From the NCBI GenBank assembly GCA_002342065.1, contig DDPF01000004.1, forward strand, positions 62,001 to 126,000: a stretch of 64,000 nucleotides of DNA. The letters are read 5' to 3'. The stretch comes from Bacteroidetes bacterium UBA2475. Its GTDB lineage: Bacteria > Bacteroidota > Bacteroidia > B-17B0 > Aurantibacillaceae. Position numbers and translations under genes: made by a program. Under the pieces are notes generated by a model that did no database searches, had not been told where the DNA came from, and saw only the letters and a list, made by a program, of their open reading frames with translations. Below, in pieces: positions 32,438 through 41,026 of this stretch; position 1 is the stretch's first letter, and each line of letters begins with the position of its first letter.

Positions 32438-34024
32438 TTGAAAAAATATTTAAAACATATAATTTTTAATTTAGCATTTTTAATTTTGAATTCATTTTGC
32501 TTTTCGCAAAATGTAGACTCCCTCAAACTTGCTTTGAAAAATGCTAAGCATGATACAACACGTTGTAATGTTTTATCTGTTCTTGCAGCAGTTGCCAGTG
32601 ATGAAGAAGGGACTAAATTTAACGAACAACTCCTAAAACTTAGTGAAAGTAAAATTAAATTAACTCAAAAATCAAGTTCAGAACGTAAAGTTTATTTGGT
32701 GCATTATGCCGCAGCATTAAATACTATTGGGGTTATCTATATCAATAAAGGAGACTTCCAAAAAGGATTAGATTACAATTTCAAGAGTTTAAAAATATAT
32801 GAAGAGTTAGGAAATAAAATGGGCATTGCCAAATCGATGCTTAACATCGCGAGTATATACCATGATCAAGGGGACGTTTCCAAAGCGTTAGATTATCATT
32901 TCAAGAGTTTAAAAATAAAACAAGAGCTAGGGGGAAAAAAAGAAATAGCAAAATCATTAAATAACATTGCCGTAATTTATGATAACCAAGGAGACATACC
33001 CAAAGCACTAGAATACCACAGCAAGAGTTTAAAATTACGAGAAGAGATAGGTGATAATAATGGAATAGCCTTATCTCTTAACAACATTGGATTTATTTAC
33101 AATAACCAGGGAGATGCCTCTAAAGCTCTAGAATATTTTAAGAAAAGTTTAAAAATACAAGAAAAAAACGGGATTAAAAAGGGAATAGCTATTTCACTTA
33201 ACAACATCGGGGTTATTTACAAAAACCGGGGAGAGTATTCCAAAGCAAAAGAATACCTTTTAAAAAGTTTAAAAATTGGAGAAGAGATAGGTGATAAAAT
33301 AGGAGTAGCCGCTTCACTTAAAAATATTGGGATTATATACGAGAATCAAGGAGACATCCGAAAAGCTATGGAATACTATAGCAAGAGTTTAAAAATTGCA
33401 GAAGAGGTAGGGCACAAACGTGGAGTAGTTGGCTCCTTGTGCAGTATAGGCTATCTTTACTACCAACAAGGTAACTTAAAAGAAGGCCTCACTTATACTA
33501 CTAGAGCTTTAAATATTTCTAGGGAATTGGGATTTCCTGAAGCTATTAAAAATTCTGCGACAACACTTAAGCTAATCTACCAAAAACAAAACAAATACAA
33601 AGAAGCCTTTGAAATGTATGAATTGGAGCTTAAAATGCGTGATAGCATTAATAACCAAGAGACTCAAAAAGCTGCCATCAAAAAACAAATGCAATATACC
33701 TACGAGAAAAAAGAATTAGAAAATAAAGCCGAACAGGATAAAAAAGATACCATTGCAAAAGCAGAATTAAAACAAAAAGAAAACGAACGTAATTATTTTA
33801 TTGCAGGTTTTGGTTTGGTGGCAATTCTCGCATTATTTATTTTACGCGGCTACAAGCAAAAACAAAAAGCAAATGCAATTATTCTCCATCAAAAACATCT
33901 CGTAGACGAAAAACAAAAAGAAATTTTAGATTCTATTTATTATGCCAGAAAAATACAGCTGGCTTTACTACCGAGTGAAAAATATATTGATAAAAATTTA
34001 GCGCAATTAAATAAAAAAAGTTAG
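32438..34024 (+). CDS. TPR membrane sensor, array gene 4 (no phosphatase domain)
   Basis: A 528-residue protein with start TTG 32438, directly after the TAA of gene 3, so translation is probably coupled. The signal peptide (MKKYLKHIIFNLAFLILNSF) ends CFSQ. The cap motif DSLKLALKNAKHDTTRC is exact, followed by about eight TPRs of the form NNIAVIYDNQGDIPKALEYH, then EAFEMYELELKMRDSINN, the transmembrane helix NYFIAGFGLVAILALFIL, and the coiled coil ILDSIYYARKIQLALLPSEK. It ends YIDKNLAQLNKKS. The sensor part is better preserved relative to gene 3 than to gene 5. Confidence 0.88.
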   Translation: MKKYLKHIIFNLAFLILNSFCFSQNVDSLKLALKNAKHDTTRCNVLSVLAAVASDEEGTKFNEQLLKLSESKIKLTQKSSSERKVYLVHYAAALNTIGVIYINKGDFQKGLDYNFKSLKIYEELGNKMGIAKSMLNIASIYHDQGDVSKALDYHFKSLKIKQELGGKKEIAKSLNNIAVIYDNQGDIPKALEYHSKSLKLREEIGDNNGIALSLNNIGFIYNNQGDASKALEYFKKSLKIQEKNGIKKGIAISLNNIGVIYKNRGEYSKAKEYLLKSLKIGEEIGDKIGVAASLKNIGIIYENQGDIRKAMEYYSKSLKIAEEVGHKRGVVGSLCSIGYLYYQQGNLKEGLTYTTRALNISRELGFPEAIKNSATTLKLIYQKQNKYKEAFEMYELELKMRDSINNQETQKAAIKKQMQYTYEKKELENKAEQDKKDTIAKAELKQKENERNYFIAGFGLVAILALFILRGYKQKQKANAIILHQKHLVDEKQKEILDSIYYARKIQLALLPSEKYIDKNLAQLNKKS

Positions 34025-34037
34025 ATTAGTAAAACAT

Positions 34038-35774
34038 ATGAATTCAATCTTAAAACACCTAAAACTAAGCCTAACAATTATTTTGTTTCAAACTAATGCA
34101 TTTGGGCAGGTTACAACGATTGACTCTTTAAAACTCGCTCTTAAAAATGCTAAGCATGATACAACTCGATGTAATGTGTTAGGGATTTTGTGCGACAAGG
34201 CGCCAGCAGAAGAGCTTAAAAACTATAGCGAACAACTTAAAAGCCTTGCCGAAAAAAACATCTTAAATGGCGGTCCTCTAAAAAATTTTTATGTGCTTCA
34301 ACTTGCCATTTCGTTTAGAAAAATTGGAATTAATTTTTATAACCAGGCTGATTATGCTAAGGCTCTGGAGTCTTATTTTAAAGGTTTAAAATTAAGCGAA
34401 GAATTAGGCAATAAGTTAGAGGCTGCAAAAACGCTTAATAACATAGGAAACGCTTATAAACAGCAACTCGTTTACCCTAAGGCGGAAGAGTCTTATTTAA
34501 AGGGCATAAAATTAGCGGAAGAAGTTGGAGATAAAAAATTTACAGGAATAACGGTTACAAGTTTAGGAATGTTTTATTACAGCCAATCCGATTACCCCAA
34601 GGCGCTGAAGTGTTATTTTAAGAGTTTAAAATTAAATGAAGATTTAGGAGATAAAAAAATGATTGGGAAAGTGCTTAGTATCATAGGAGCTGTTTATAAT
34701 AGTCAGGCAGATTATCCAAAAGCGCTTGAGTATTTTTTTAAGGGTTTAAAATTGAGCGAAGATCTAGGAGATAAAAAACAAGTTGGATCAACACTTGCTA
34801 ATATTGCTAATGTGTATTATATCCAATCCGATTACCCAAAAGCACTTGAGTATAATTTAAAAGCTTTAAAATTATGTGAAGAAGTGGGGAATACACAAGG
34901 GGTTACAAAAGTACTTAATAATATAGCAAATGCGTATAATAACCAGAAGGATTACCCTAAGGCACTTGAGTATTTTTTAAAAGGTTTAAAAATAGCAGAA
35001 GAAGTTGGAGACAAATTATCCGTTGGAACAATTTATGGCAATTTAGCAAACGTGTATAAAAATCAGGCAGATTACCCTAAAGCAATTGAGTGTTTTTTTA
35101 AGGGTTTAAAATTAGCTGAGGAAGTTGGAGACAAACAAGTTGTTGGAGGTATTTATGGTAACATAGGAGAACTATATACCGAACTGGGCAAATACAAAGA
35201 GGCCGAACTGAACTTGACAAAAGCTGTGCTTATTTTAAAAGAAATTGGAGCTGAAAATCTCGAAAAAAGTCAGCATCAATTTTTAATGGCTCTGTATGAA
35301 AAAACCAACCGTCCTGCTTTAGCCCTCGAACATTACAAAAAATTTATTGCCTTGCGCGATACCATTTTTTCACAAGAAAACTCAAAAAAATTAATGCGTT
35401 CTGAAATGGATCATGAATACGAAAAACAAGAAGCTGTTGCTAATGCGATACATAAAAAAGAATTAGAAAATCAACAAAGCGTAGCGCAAGAAAAAAACAG
35501 AAAGCAGAAAATTATTACAATGTCTGTTGGTGGAGGTTTGTTGTTAGTTTTAGTATTTGCCCTATTTATATTTAGATCGCTAAGAATTACAAGAAAACAA
35601 AAACTAGTAATTGAAAAACAAAAAACAATAGTAGAAGAACAAAAACATTTGGTGGATGAGAAGCAAAAGGAAATTCTTGATTCTATTCATTATGCGAAAC
35701 GTATTCAAACTGCTTTATTGCCAAACGAAAAGTATATTGATAAGAGCTTGAAACAATTGAATAAAAAGGTTTAG
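34038..35774 (+). CDS. TPR membrane sensor, array gene 5, with a distinct TPR subfamily
   Basis: A 578-residue protein with a regular ATG at 34038. Signal peptide (LKLSLTIILFQTNAFGQ), cap motif DSLKLALKNAKHDTTRC, then about nine TPRs of a different type, NQADYPKALEYFFKGLKLSE, in a 120-bp register. The segment just after the TPRs differs from genes 1-4 (ALEHYKKFIALRDTIFSQEN in place of the FEMYELEIKMRD block), and the transmembrane helix is MSVGGGLLLVLVFALFIF. The coiled coil is longer (KQKLVIEKQKTIVEEQKHLV) but the tail is again ILDSIHYAKRIQTALLPNEK-YIDKSLKQLNKKV. It therefore joins a different sensor and membrane part to the common tail. Confidence 0.88.
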   Translation: MNSILKHLKLSLTIILFQTNAFGQVTTIDSLKLALKNAKHDTTRCNVLGILCDKAPAEELKNYSEQLKSLAEKNILNGGPLKNFYVLQLAISFRKIGINFYNQADYAKALESYFKGLKLSEELGNKLEAAKTLNNIGNAYKQQLVYPKAEESYLKGIKLAEEVGDKKFTGITVTSLGMFYYSQSDYPKALKCYFKSLKLNEDLGDKKMIGKVLSIIGAVYNSQADYPKALEYFFKGLKLSEDLGDKKQVGSTLANIANVYYIQSDYPKALEYNLKALKLCEEVGNTQGVTKVLNNIANAYNNQKDYPKALEYFLKGLKIAEEVGDKLSVGTIYGNLANVYKNQADYPKAIECFFKGLKLAEEVGDKQVVGGIYGNIGELYTELGKYKEAELNLTKAVLILKEIGAENLEKSQHQFLMALYEKTNRPALALEHYKKFIALRDTIFSQENSKKLMRSEMDHEYEKQEAVANAIHKKELENQQSVAQEKNRKQKIITMSVGGGLLLVLVFALFIFRSLRITRKQKLVIEKQKTIVEEQKHLVDEKQKEILDSIHYAKRIQTALLPNEKYIDKSLKQLNKKV

Positions 35775-35785
35775 CTTAGTCGACA

Positions 35786-37939
35786 TTGAATAAAATCTTA
35801 AAATATTTCTTATTTAGCCTAGCGGTACTTTTATTACAATTAAATTTACTCGCGCAAAATACTGACTCCTTAAAACTCGCTCTTAAAAATGCAAAGCACG
35901 ATACTGTACGTTGTAATATTTTAGCCGCATTGTCCGAATCAGTAAATTTTGATGAACTGCCTGCTTTTAACGAGCAATTAATGGTTTTAACCAAAAAAAA
36001 TGCTGATCTGTTAGCACCCGGTAACCCTTTAAAAAAGTTTTATCTAAAACTCTATGCCTTTGCCTTAAACAACTTTGGATTTTTTTATGATGAGAAAGGA
36101 GATATTCCAAAGGCACTGAATTATTATCTTAGAAGTATAAAAATTCACGAAGAGCTTGGGAATAAAAGCGGAATAGCAAGTTCTTTAAACAATATTGGAT
36201 TTATATATAAAAAGCAAGGCGATATACAAAAGGCATTAGAATATTATCACAAGAGTTTAAAGATCAAAGAGGAAATAGGTGATAAAAAAGGTGTATCAAA
36301 ATCTTTAAATAATTTTGGTAGTCTTTATAAAGATCAAGGTGACCTCACAAAAGCACTGGAATATTATGAAAAAAGTTTAAAGATACTTTTAGAGACGCAA
36401 GATAAAAGAGCTATTGCAACTTTAATAAATAATATTGCAACTATCTATAACTCAAAAGACGATCTTTTAAAAGCACTAGATTACTGTCAACAAAGTTTAA
36501 AACTTAGAGAAGAGGATGGTGACAAAAGCGGAATTGCAAACTCTTTAAGTACGCTTGCAAATATTTATAAAAAGCAAGGCAACATAACCAAAGCAATAGA
36601 GTATCATCAAAAAAGTTTAATAATTTATGAAGAGATCGGTGAAAAAAAAGGAGAAGCAACTTCAATAATTAACCTCGCAAACATGTTGGCTAAAGATAAC
36701 CAACTAAATAACGCATTACTTTATGCTAATAAGGCCATGAAAATATCAAAAGAATTAGGTTTCCCTGAGCATATTTATCGTTCGGCAAAAGTCATCAAAA
36801 CAGTATTTCAAAAGCAAAATAAATTTAAAGAGGCGTTTGAAATGTTTGAACTGGAAATTAAAATGAGGGATAGCATTAATAACCAGGAAACACAAAAAGC
36901 TGCAATTAAAAAGCAACTACAATACAAGTACGAGAAACTAGCCTTGCAGGACAGTGTTGCGCACGCTAAAGAAAATGAAATTAAAAATGCGGAAATTGCT
37001 AAACAAACGGCCGAAGTAGAAAATAAGAAAAATCAACAATATGCACTTTATGGTGGGCTCGCTTTGGTAATGGTATTTGCAGGATTTATGTTTAATCGTT
37101 TTAAAGTTACTCAAAAACAAAAACAGATTATTGAAATAAAAGAAAAAGAAACACAACATCAAAAACACATTATAGAAGAAAAGCATAAAGAAATTACCGA
37201 CAGCATTAATTACGCTGAAAGAATACAACGAAGTTTTATTGCTACCAAGGAAATATTGCACGAAAATTTGAATGATTACTTTGTTTATTTTTTACCAAAA
37301 GATATTGTTAGTGGTGATTTTTATTGGGCAAGTAAATTGAATAACGGAAACTTTGCTTTAGTAACTGCAGATAGCACAGGCCATGGTGTACCGGGCGCTA
37401 TTATGAGTTTGCTTAATATAACAAGTTTAGAAAAAGCAATTGAAAATTATACCGAACCTTCCGAAATTTTAAATTCAACCCGTAAAACAATTATCGAACG
37501 ATTAAAAAAGGATGGCAGCCCCGAAGGAGGAAAAGATGGGATGGACGCGAGTTTAACGGTTTATGATTTTAAAAATAATAAATTAATAATTGCAGCTGCT
37601 AATAATCCTATTTGGATAGTGAGAGGGGTCGAAGTTATCGAAGTTAAACCCGATAAAATGCCGGTTGGTAAACATGATAAAGATACTATTTCGTTTACAC
37701 AACAAGAAGTACAATTACAAAGCGGTGATGTTGTTTATACTTTAACCGATGGTTTTCCCGATCAGTTTGGTGGAGAAAAAGGTAAAAAGTTTATGAGCAA
37801 AACTTTGAAATCGCTTTTGTTATCTAATTCGCATTTGCCAATGTTGCAACAAAAACAAATACTTGAAAAAACGTTTATAGATTGGGTTGGCAATAATGAA
37901 CAAGTAGATGATGTTACATTAATTGGCGTTAGAGTTTAA
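35786..37939 (+). CDS. TPR membrane sensor with SpoIIE phosphatase domain, array gene 6
   Basis: A 717-residue protein starting at TTG 35786, 11 bases after gene 5. Signal peptide (MNKILKYFLFSLAVLLLQLN), cap motif DSLKLALKNAKHDTVRC, about six TPRs, EAFEMFELEIKMRDSINN, transmembrane helix near residue 425 (YALYGGLALVMVFAGFMF), and a coiled coil with EITDSINYAERIQRSFI. Beyond it, a full SpoIIE PP2C domain (residues about 500-717): PKDIVSGDFYWASK, VTADSTGHGVPGAIMSL, YTLTDGFPDQFGG and EQVDDVTLIGVRV. It is the only array member with the catalytic domain and sits at the end of the array, followed by a terminator. Confidence 0.93.
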   Translation: MNKILKYFLFSLAVLLLQLNLLAQNTDSLKLALKNAKHDTVRCNILAALSESVNFDELPAFNEQLMVLTKKNADLLAPGNPLKKFYLKLYAFALNNFGFFYDEKGDIPKALNYYLRSIKIHEELGNKSGIASSLNNIGFIYKKQGDIQKALEYYHKSLKIKEEIGDKKGVSKSLNNFGSLYKDQGDLTKALEYYEKSLKILLETQDKRAIATLINNIATIYNSKDDLLKALDYCQQSLKLREEDGDKSGIANSLSTLANIYKKQGNITKAIEYHQKSLIIYEEIGEKKGEATSIINLANMLAKDNQLNNALLYANKAMKISKELGFPEHIYRSAKVIKTVFQKQNKFKEAFEMFELEIKMRDSINNQETQKAAIKKQLQYKYEKLALQDSVAHAKENEIKNAEIAKQTAEVENKKNQQYALYGGLALVMVFAGFMFNRFKVTQKQKQIIEIKEKETQHQKHIIEEKHKEITDSINYAERIQRSFIATKEILHENLNDYFVYFLPKDIVSGDFYWASKLNNGNFALVTADSTGHGVPGAIMSLLNITSLEKAIENYTEPSEILNSTRKTIIERLKKDGSPEGGKDGMDASLTVYDFKNNKLIIAAANNPIWIVRGVEVIEVKPDKMPVGKHDKDTISFTQQEVQLQSGDVVYTLTDGFPDQFGGEKGKKFMSKTLKSLLLSNSHLPMLQQKQILEKTFIDWVGNNEQVDDVTLIGVRV

Positions 37940-37997
37940 GCGGAATGACTTCAGAAAAAAATTAGGGTTTTGTTAATGAGCCAAGTACTTATAAAGA

Positions 37998-38025
37998 AAA
38001 AACCCCGAAAAAATTTCAGGGTTTT
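37998..38025. terminator. Hairpin terminator between the array and the tRNA
   Basis: AAAACCC and GGGTTTT pair (with GAAA/TTTC inside one mismatch) and are flanked by A and T runs, so it can end both the plus-strand array and the minus-strand tRNA transcript. Confidence 0.7.
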
Positions 38026-38027
38026 GG

Positions 38028-38101
38028 TGGTCCCACTTGGAATCGAACCAAGCACCTACTGATTATGAGTCAGTTGCTCTAACCGAATGAGCTATAGGAC
38101 C
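38028..38101 (-). tRNA. tRNA with CAU anticodon (tRNA-Met, or tRNA-Ile2 if lysidine-modified)
   Basis: On the minus strand the 74 bases read GGTCCTATAGCTC... and fold as a cloverleaf: acceptor arms GGTCCTA/TGGGACC (with one G-T), D arm AGCTC/GAGC, anticodon stem CTGACT with loop containing CAT, and T arm with GGTTCGATTCC. The CAU anticodon fits elongator methionine tRNA or the isoleucine tRNA whose C34 is modified to lysidine. The initiator form is unlikely because the acceptor and anticodon stem features differ. No CCA is encoded (the sequence after the discriminator is CC). Confidence 0.9.
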
Positions 38102-38162
38102 AAAAAAATTCCCTCAAGAGGGATTGCAAAAATAGATAAAAGCCCCATATTTGCAAAATAAA

Positions 38163-38792
38163 ATGCAACATATAAAAAATATCATTTTCGACCTTGGCGG
38201 TGTTATTATTAATTTAGACATTAATAAAACCATTGCCGAGTTCAACAAGCTCAGCTATATGCCCTTTGAGGCCATTTACACGCAGGCCGGGCAAAGCGAA
38301 CTGTTTGACAGCTTTGATAAAGGACAAATATCTACTGAAGAATTTTTTGAGGAATTAAGAAAACAGATCCGTTATACCGGGCCTGACATGGAATTACTGA
38401 GAGCCTGGAATGCTATGTTACTCGATATTCCCGAAAAAAGACTTGACGTTTTGGTAACTATGAAGCAAAATTACAACACTTTTTTATTGAGTAATACCTG
38501 CGAACCCCACATTGCGGCTTTTGAACATGACCTTTACCTTAAACACGGTGTAAAAAATTTTAATGATTATTTTGACGAAGTTTACTATTCTTGTCGTGTT
38601 GGAATGCGTAAACCGAATAAAGAGATCTTTGAATTTGTTTTAGAAACAAATAATTTAAAGCCTGAAGAAACTGTTTTTATTGACGATTCTTTACAGCATG
38701 TAAAAGGTGCGGGCGAATGCGGCATCAGCGCTTTTTTACTTCCAAAAGGTGAAGAAATAGGTGGATTTTTGACGGGCCTTGGATTGTTGTAA
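38163..38792 (+). CDS. HAD family phosphatase (YihX-like)
   Basis: A 209-residue HAD hydrolase. Start ATG 38163; an in-frame TTG at 38151 is less likely. Motif I is KNIIFDLGGVIINLD (nucleophile D10), motif II near LLSNTCEPH, motif III the lysine in GMRKPNKEIFEFVL, motif IV in TVFIDDSLQHVKGA. The cap is the small alpha-helical C1 type, as in YihX/glucose-1-phosphate and other sugar phosphatases. The exact substrate is not determined. The gene stands alone between the tRNA and a response-regulator gene. Confidence 0.92.
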   Translation: MQHIKNIIFDLGGVIINLDINKTIAEFNKLSYMPFEAIYTQAGQSELFDSFDKGQISTEEFFEELRKQIRYTGPDMELLRAWNAMLLDIPEKRLDVLVTMKQNYNTFLLSNTCEPHIAAFEHDLYLKHGVKNFNDYFDEVYYSCRVGMRKPNKEIFEFVLETNNLKPEETVFIDDSLQHVKGAGECGISAFLLPKGEEIGGFLTGLGLL

Positions 38793-38900
38793 TCCCTGTT
38801 AATACTGACAAAATCCATTCAAATTAGCCGAAAATCTCGTTTTGTTAAATTTGTCAAAGCTTATTATTTTCTGTGTTTTTACCCTTAACTTTATCCTTGT

Positions 38901-39407
38901 ATGAAAAAAGAAGAAAATTCAGAGCAGAAGGATGGGGAAAAGAAGGGCCCCATAAAAATTACGTTAGCCGATGATGATAAAGACGATCAGCATTTATTTA
39001 AAGAAGCGCTTGATCATACACCCGTTGACACTGAATTAACTACCGAAAGTAACGGGCAGGATCTTATGGATAATCTTCGCGATCCTGAGATTCCGAATCC
39101 GGATATTATTTTTCTTGATATTAATATGCCCGGTAAGAATGGTAAAGAATGTCTAAAAGAAATTAAAGCAGATGATGAACTTAAAGATATACCAACGGTA
39201 ATGTACACAACATCTACTCACGATAAGGACATTGAGGAGACCTATAAAACAGGGGCCAATTTATATGTGCCTAAACCAAACTCTTTTTCATCAATAATAA
39301 TGATCCTTAAAAACATTTTTACTTTAAAGTGGAAACAGCTTTTTACGAAGCCTGATAAAAAAGATTTTGTATTATCTGAGAAAGCAGTTAAAGCAAAAAA
39401 TGATTAA
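38901..39407 (+). CDS. Single-domain response regulator (Rcp1-like)
   Basis: A 168-residue protein with only a receiver domain. Acidic pocket ITLADDDKDDQHLF, phosphoacceptor aspartate in IIFLDINMPGKNGKEC, switch lysine in NLYVPKPNSFSS. The first 18 residues are a charged lead-in. Receiver-only proteins of this type relay phosphate between hybrid kinases or bind partner proteins. No kinase lies next to it. A hairpin terminator (39434-39455) follows. Confidence 0.92.
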   Translation: MKKEENSEQKDGEKKGPIKITLADDDKDDQHLFKEALDHTPVDTELTTESNGQDLMDNLRDPEIPNPDIIFLDINMPGKNGKECLKEIKADDELKDIPTVMYTTSTHDKDIEETYKTGANLYVPKPNSFSSIIMILKNIFTLKWKQLFTKPDKKDFVLSEKAVKAKND

Positions 39408-39433
39408 TTGAAATATATCAAATTCAATCCCCC

Positions 39434-39455
39434 TTCCCCCTTTTCAAAGGGGGAA
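39434..39455. terminator. Palindromic terminator between convergent genes
   Basis: TTCCCCCTTT-tc-AAAGGGGGAA with a T run on the right; serves the response regulator (+) and the hydrolase (-). The left flank has a further CCCCCTTCCCCC run. Confidence 0.8.
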
Positions 39456-39458
39456 TTT

Positions 39459-40232
39459 TTAATTGGGGCTTATAAACGACATTACTACATCAAAAAACTC
39501 TTTGGGCTTTTCTGCGTGGATCCAATGTCCGGAACCTAAAACAGTTTCTAATTTAAAGTTAGGGAAATGTTTTCTAAAATCAACCAGGTCGCTTTCTGTA
39601 ATATAATTTGACTTTTCGCCCCGTACAACTAAAGTCGGAACATTGCTGCTGCCTTCCGGTAATGCAACACCAATGTTATTGTAATTTTGAGTGATGGTCT
39701 TTAAATTAAAACGCCAATCCATTATATTGTTCTCTGTATCGCGCCAATAAATATTTTTTAATAAAAATTGTTTGGTGCCAAAATCATCCAAATAAGTATT
39801 TAAAACTGCTTCGGCTTCTTTGCGTGTTTTTATTTTAGAAAAATCTACAGCATTCAAAGCTTTTAAAACAGAATCGTGATGAGGTTCATAGACCCTCGGA
39901 GAAATATCGGCAACAATTATTTTTTCAGCAACATCCTTATACTTTAATTCAAAGAACATTACTACTTTACCGCCCATACTGTGCCCTAAAATGATTGGAT
40001 CATTTAATTGATGTTCATCAATAAATTCTTTAAGATCATCAGCCATCACTTCATAATTCCAAACATCGCTATGCGGCGAAAGGCCATGATTACGAAGATC
40101 CAAAGTAAAAACATGAAATCCTTTTTCTGCAAATTGTTTTGCCAACGTATTCCAGTTATCGCTTTGCCCGAATAAACCGTGCATAATAATTAACGGTTGC
40201 CCTTGTCCAAATTCCCTAAATGCTAATTTCAT
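39459..40232 (-). CDS. Alpha/beta hydrolase (YbfF-like)
   Basis: A 257-residue hydrolase. Oxyanion-hole region IIMHGLFGQSDNWNTLA, nucleophile elbow ILGHSMGGKVVMFF (serine near residue 97), an aspartate near VVRGEKSNYITESD and histidine in LGSGHWIHAEKPKEF. The fold and motifs match YbfF-type acyl-ester hydrolases. Its start overlaps the pdxJ stop by four bases, so the two are cotranscribed. Substrate unknown. Confidence 0.92.
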   Translation of the reverse strand: MKLAFREFGQGQPLIIMHGLFGQSDNWNTLAKQFAEKGFHVFTLDLRNHGLSPHSDVWNYEVMADDLKEFIDEHQLNDPIILGHSMGGKVVMFFELKYKDVAEKIIVADISPRVYEPHHDSVLKALNAVDFSKIKTRKEAEAVLNTYLDDFGTKQFLLKNIYWRDTENNIMDWRFNLKTITQNYNNIGVALPEGSSNVPTLVVRGEKSNYITESDLVDFRKHFPNFKLETVLGSGHWIHAEKPKEFFDVVMSFISPN

Positions 40233-40945
40233 TTCAGTTGTCGTAAATATAGTTGCACCGTGTTTTCTAAACCCAAATACAAAGCATCGCTAATTAAAGC
40301 ATGCCCTATCGACACCTCCAATAAATTTGGAACATGTTGTTTAAAGAATTTTAAATTACCCAAACTTAAGTCGTGCCCTGCATTAACTCCTAATCCCAAT
40401 TCGCCTGCTAATTTAGCGGCAGCAGTAAATGGCTGAATTACTTTTTCTTTTTCTGTAAAAAATAAACGTGCGTATTCTTCGGTATATAATTCTATCCTGT
40501 CGGCTCCGGTTTCTTTTGCACCTTTTACCATTTCTAAATTTGCATCTACAAAAATAGAAGTACGAATATTATTTTTTTTAAATAGCGCTATCATCTCCAC
40601 TAAATAATCTTTATTCCTTTTTGTATCCCAACCATGATCACTCGTTAACTGCCCTTGCACATCCGGCACTAAAGTAACCTGGTGAGGTTTTATTTCTAAA
40701 ACAAGATCAACAAATTTTTGTTCTTTGGGATTACCTTCAATATTAAATTCTGTTTTTAAAATTGGTTTCAGATCGCGCACATCTTTGTAGGTAATATGTC
40801 GCTCATCAGGCCTTGGATGCACTGTAATTCCGTTAGCTCCAAAGGCCTCTATTTGTTGTGCTGCCTTTATAACATCTGGTATATTACCACCTCTTGCATT
40901 GCGCAAAGTGGCTATTTTATTAATGTTTACGCTTAATTTAGTCAT
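40229..40945 (-). CDS. pdxJ: Pyridoxine 5'-phosphate synthase PdxJ
   Basis: A 238-residue TIM-barrel enzyme. Visible are LSVNINKIATLRNARGG at the start, the active-site ITVHPRPDERHI, the LVPDVQGQLTSDHGWD region, and GVNAGHDLSLGNL. PdxJ condenses 1-deoxyxylulose 5-phosphate with 3-amino-2-oxopropyl phosphate to give pyridoxine 5'-phosphate, the last ring-forming step of the DXP-dependent vitamin B6 pathway. Start ATG 40945, and its stop overlaps the hydrolase start. Divergent from the CBS gene at 41027. Confidence 0.97.
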   Translation of the reverse strand: MTKLSVNINKIATLRNARGGNIPDVIKAAQQIEAFGANGITVHPRPDERHITYKDVRDLKPILKTEFNIEGNPKEQKFVDLVLEIKPHQVTLVPDVQGQLTSDHGWDTKRNKDYLVEMIALFKKNNIRTSIFVDANLEMVKGAKETGADRIELYTEEYARLFFTEKEKVIQPFTAAAKLAGELGLGVNAGHDLSLGNLKFFKQHVPNLLEVSIGHALISDALYLGLENTVQLYLRQLK

Positions 40946-41007
40946 TGTGAGGCATTTACTTTTTTGTTACTTTTTCTTAAACCTGGTGTAAAACTAATTA
41001 AATTACA

Positions 41008-41015
41008 TAAATTTG
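41008..41015 (+). promoter_or_regulatory. Candidate -7 element for the CBS gene
   Basis: TAAATTTG fits TAnnTTTG exactly and lies 11 bases upstream of ATG 41027. A transcript from here would have a very short leader, and rules out the upstream TTG at 40964. Confidence 0.5.
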
Positions 41016-41026
41016 AGAAAGAAAAG

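Noticed and set aside
31258..35200. Regular 120-bp repeats as a possible CRISPR array
   Set aside because: The repeats are in frame, encode TPRs, have no constant spacer/repeat boundary and no cas genes are nearby.
36938..37261. Antisense phenylalanine-rich frame in array gene 6
   Set aside because: It is the reverse of the lysine-rich coiled coil and does not resemble a protein.
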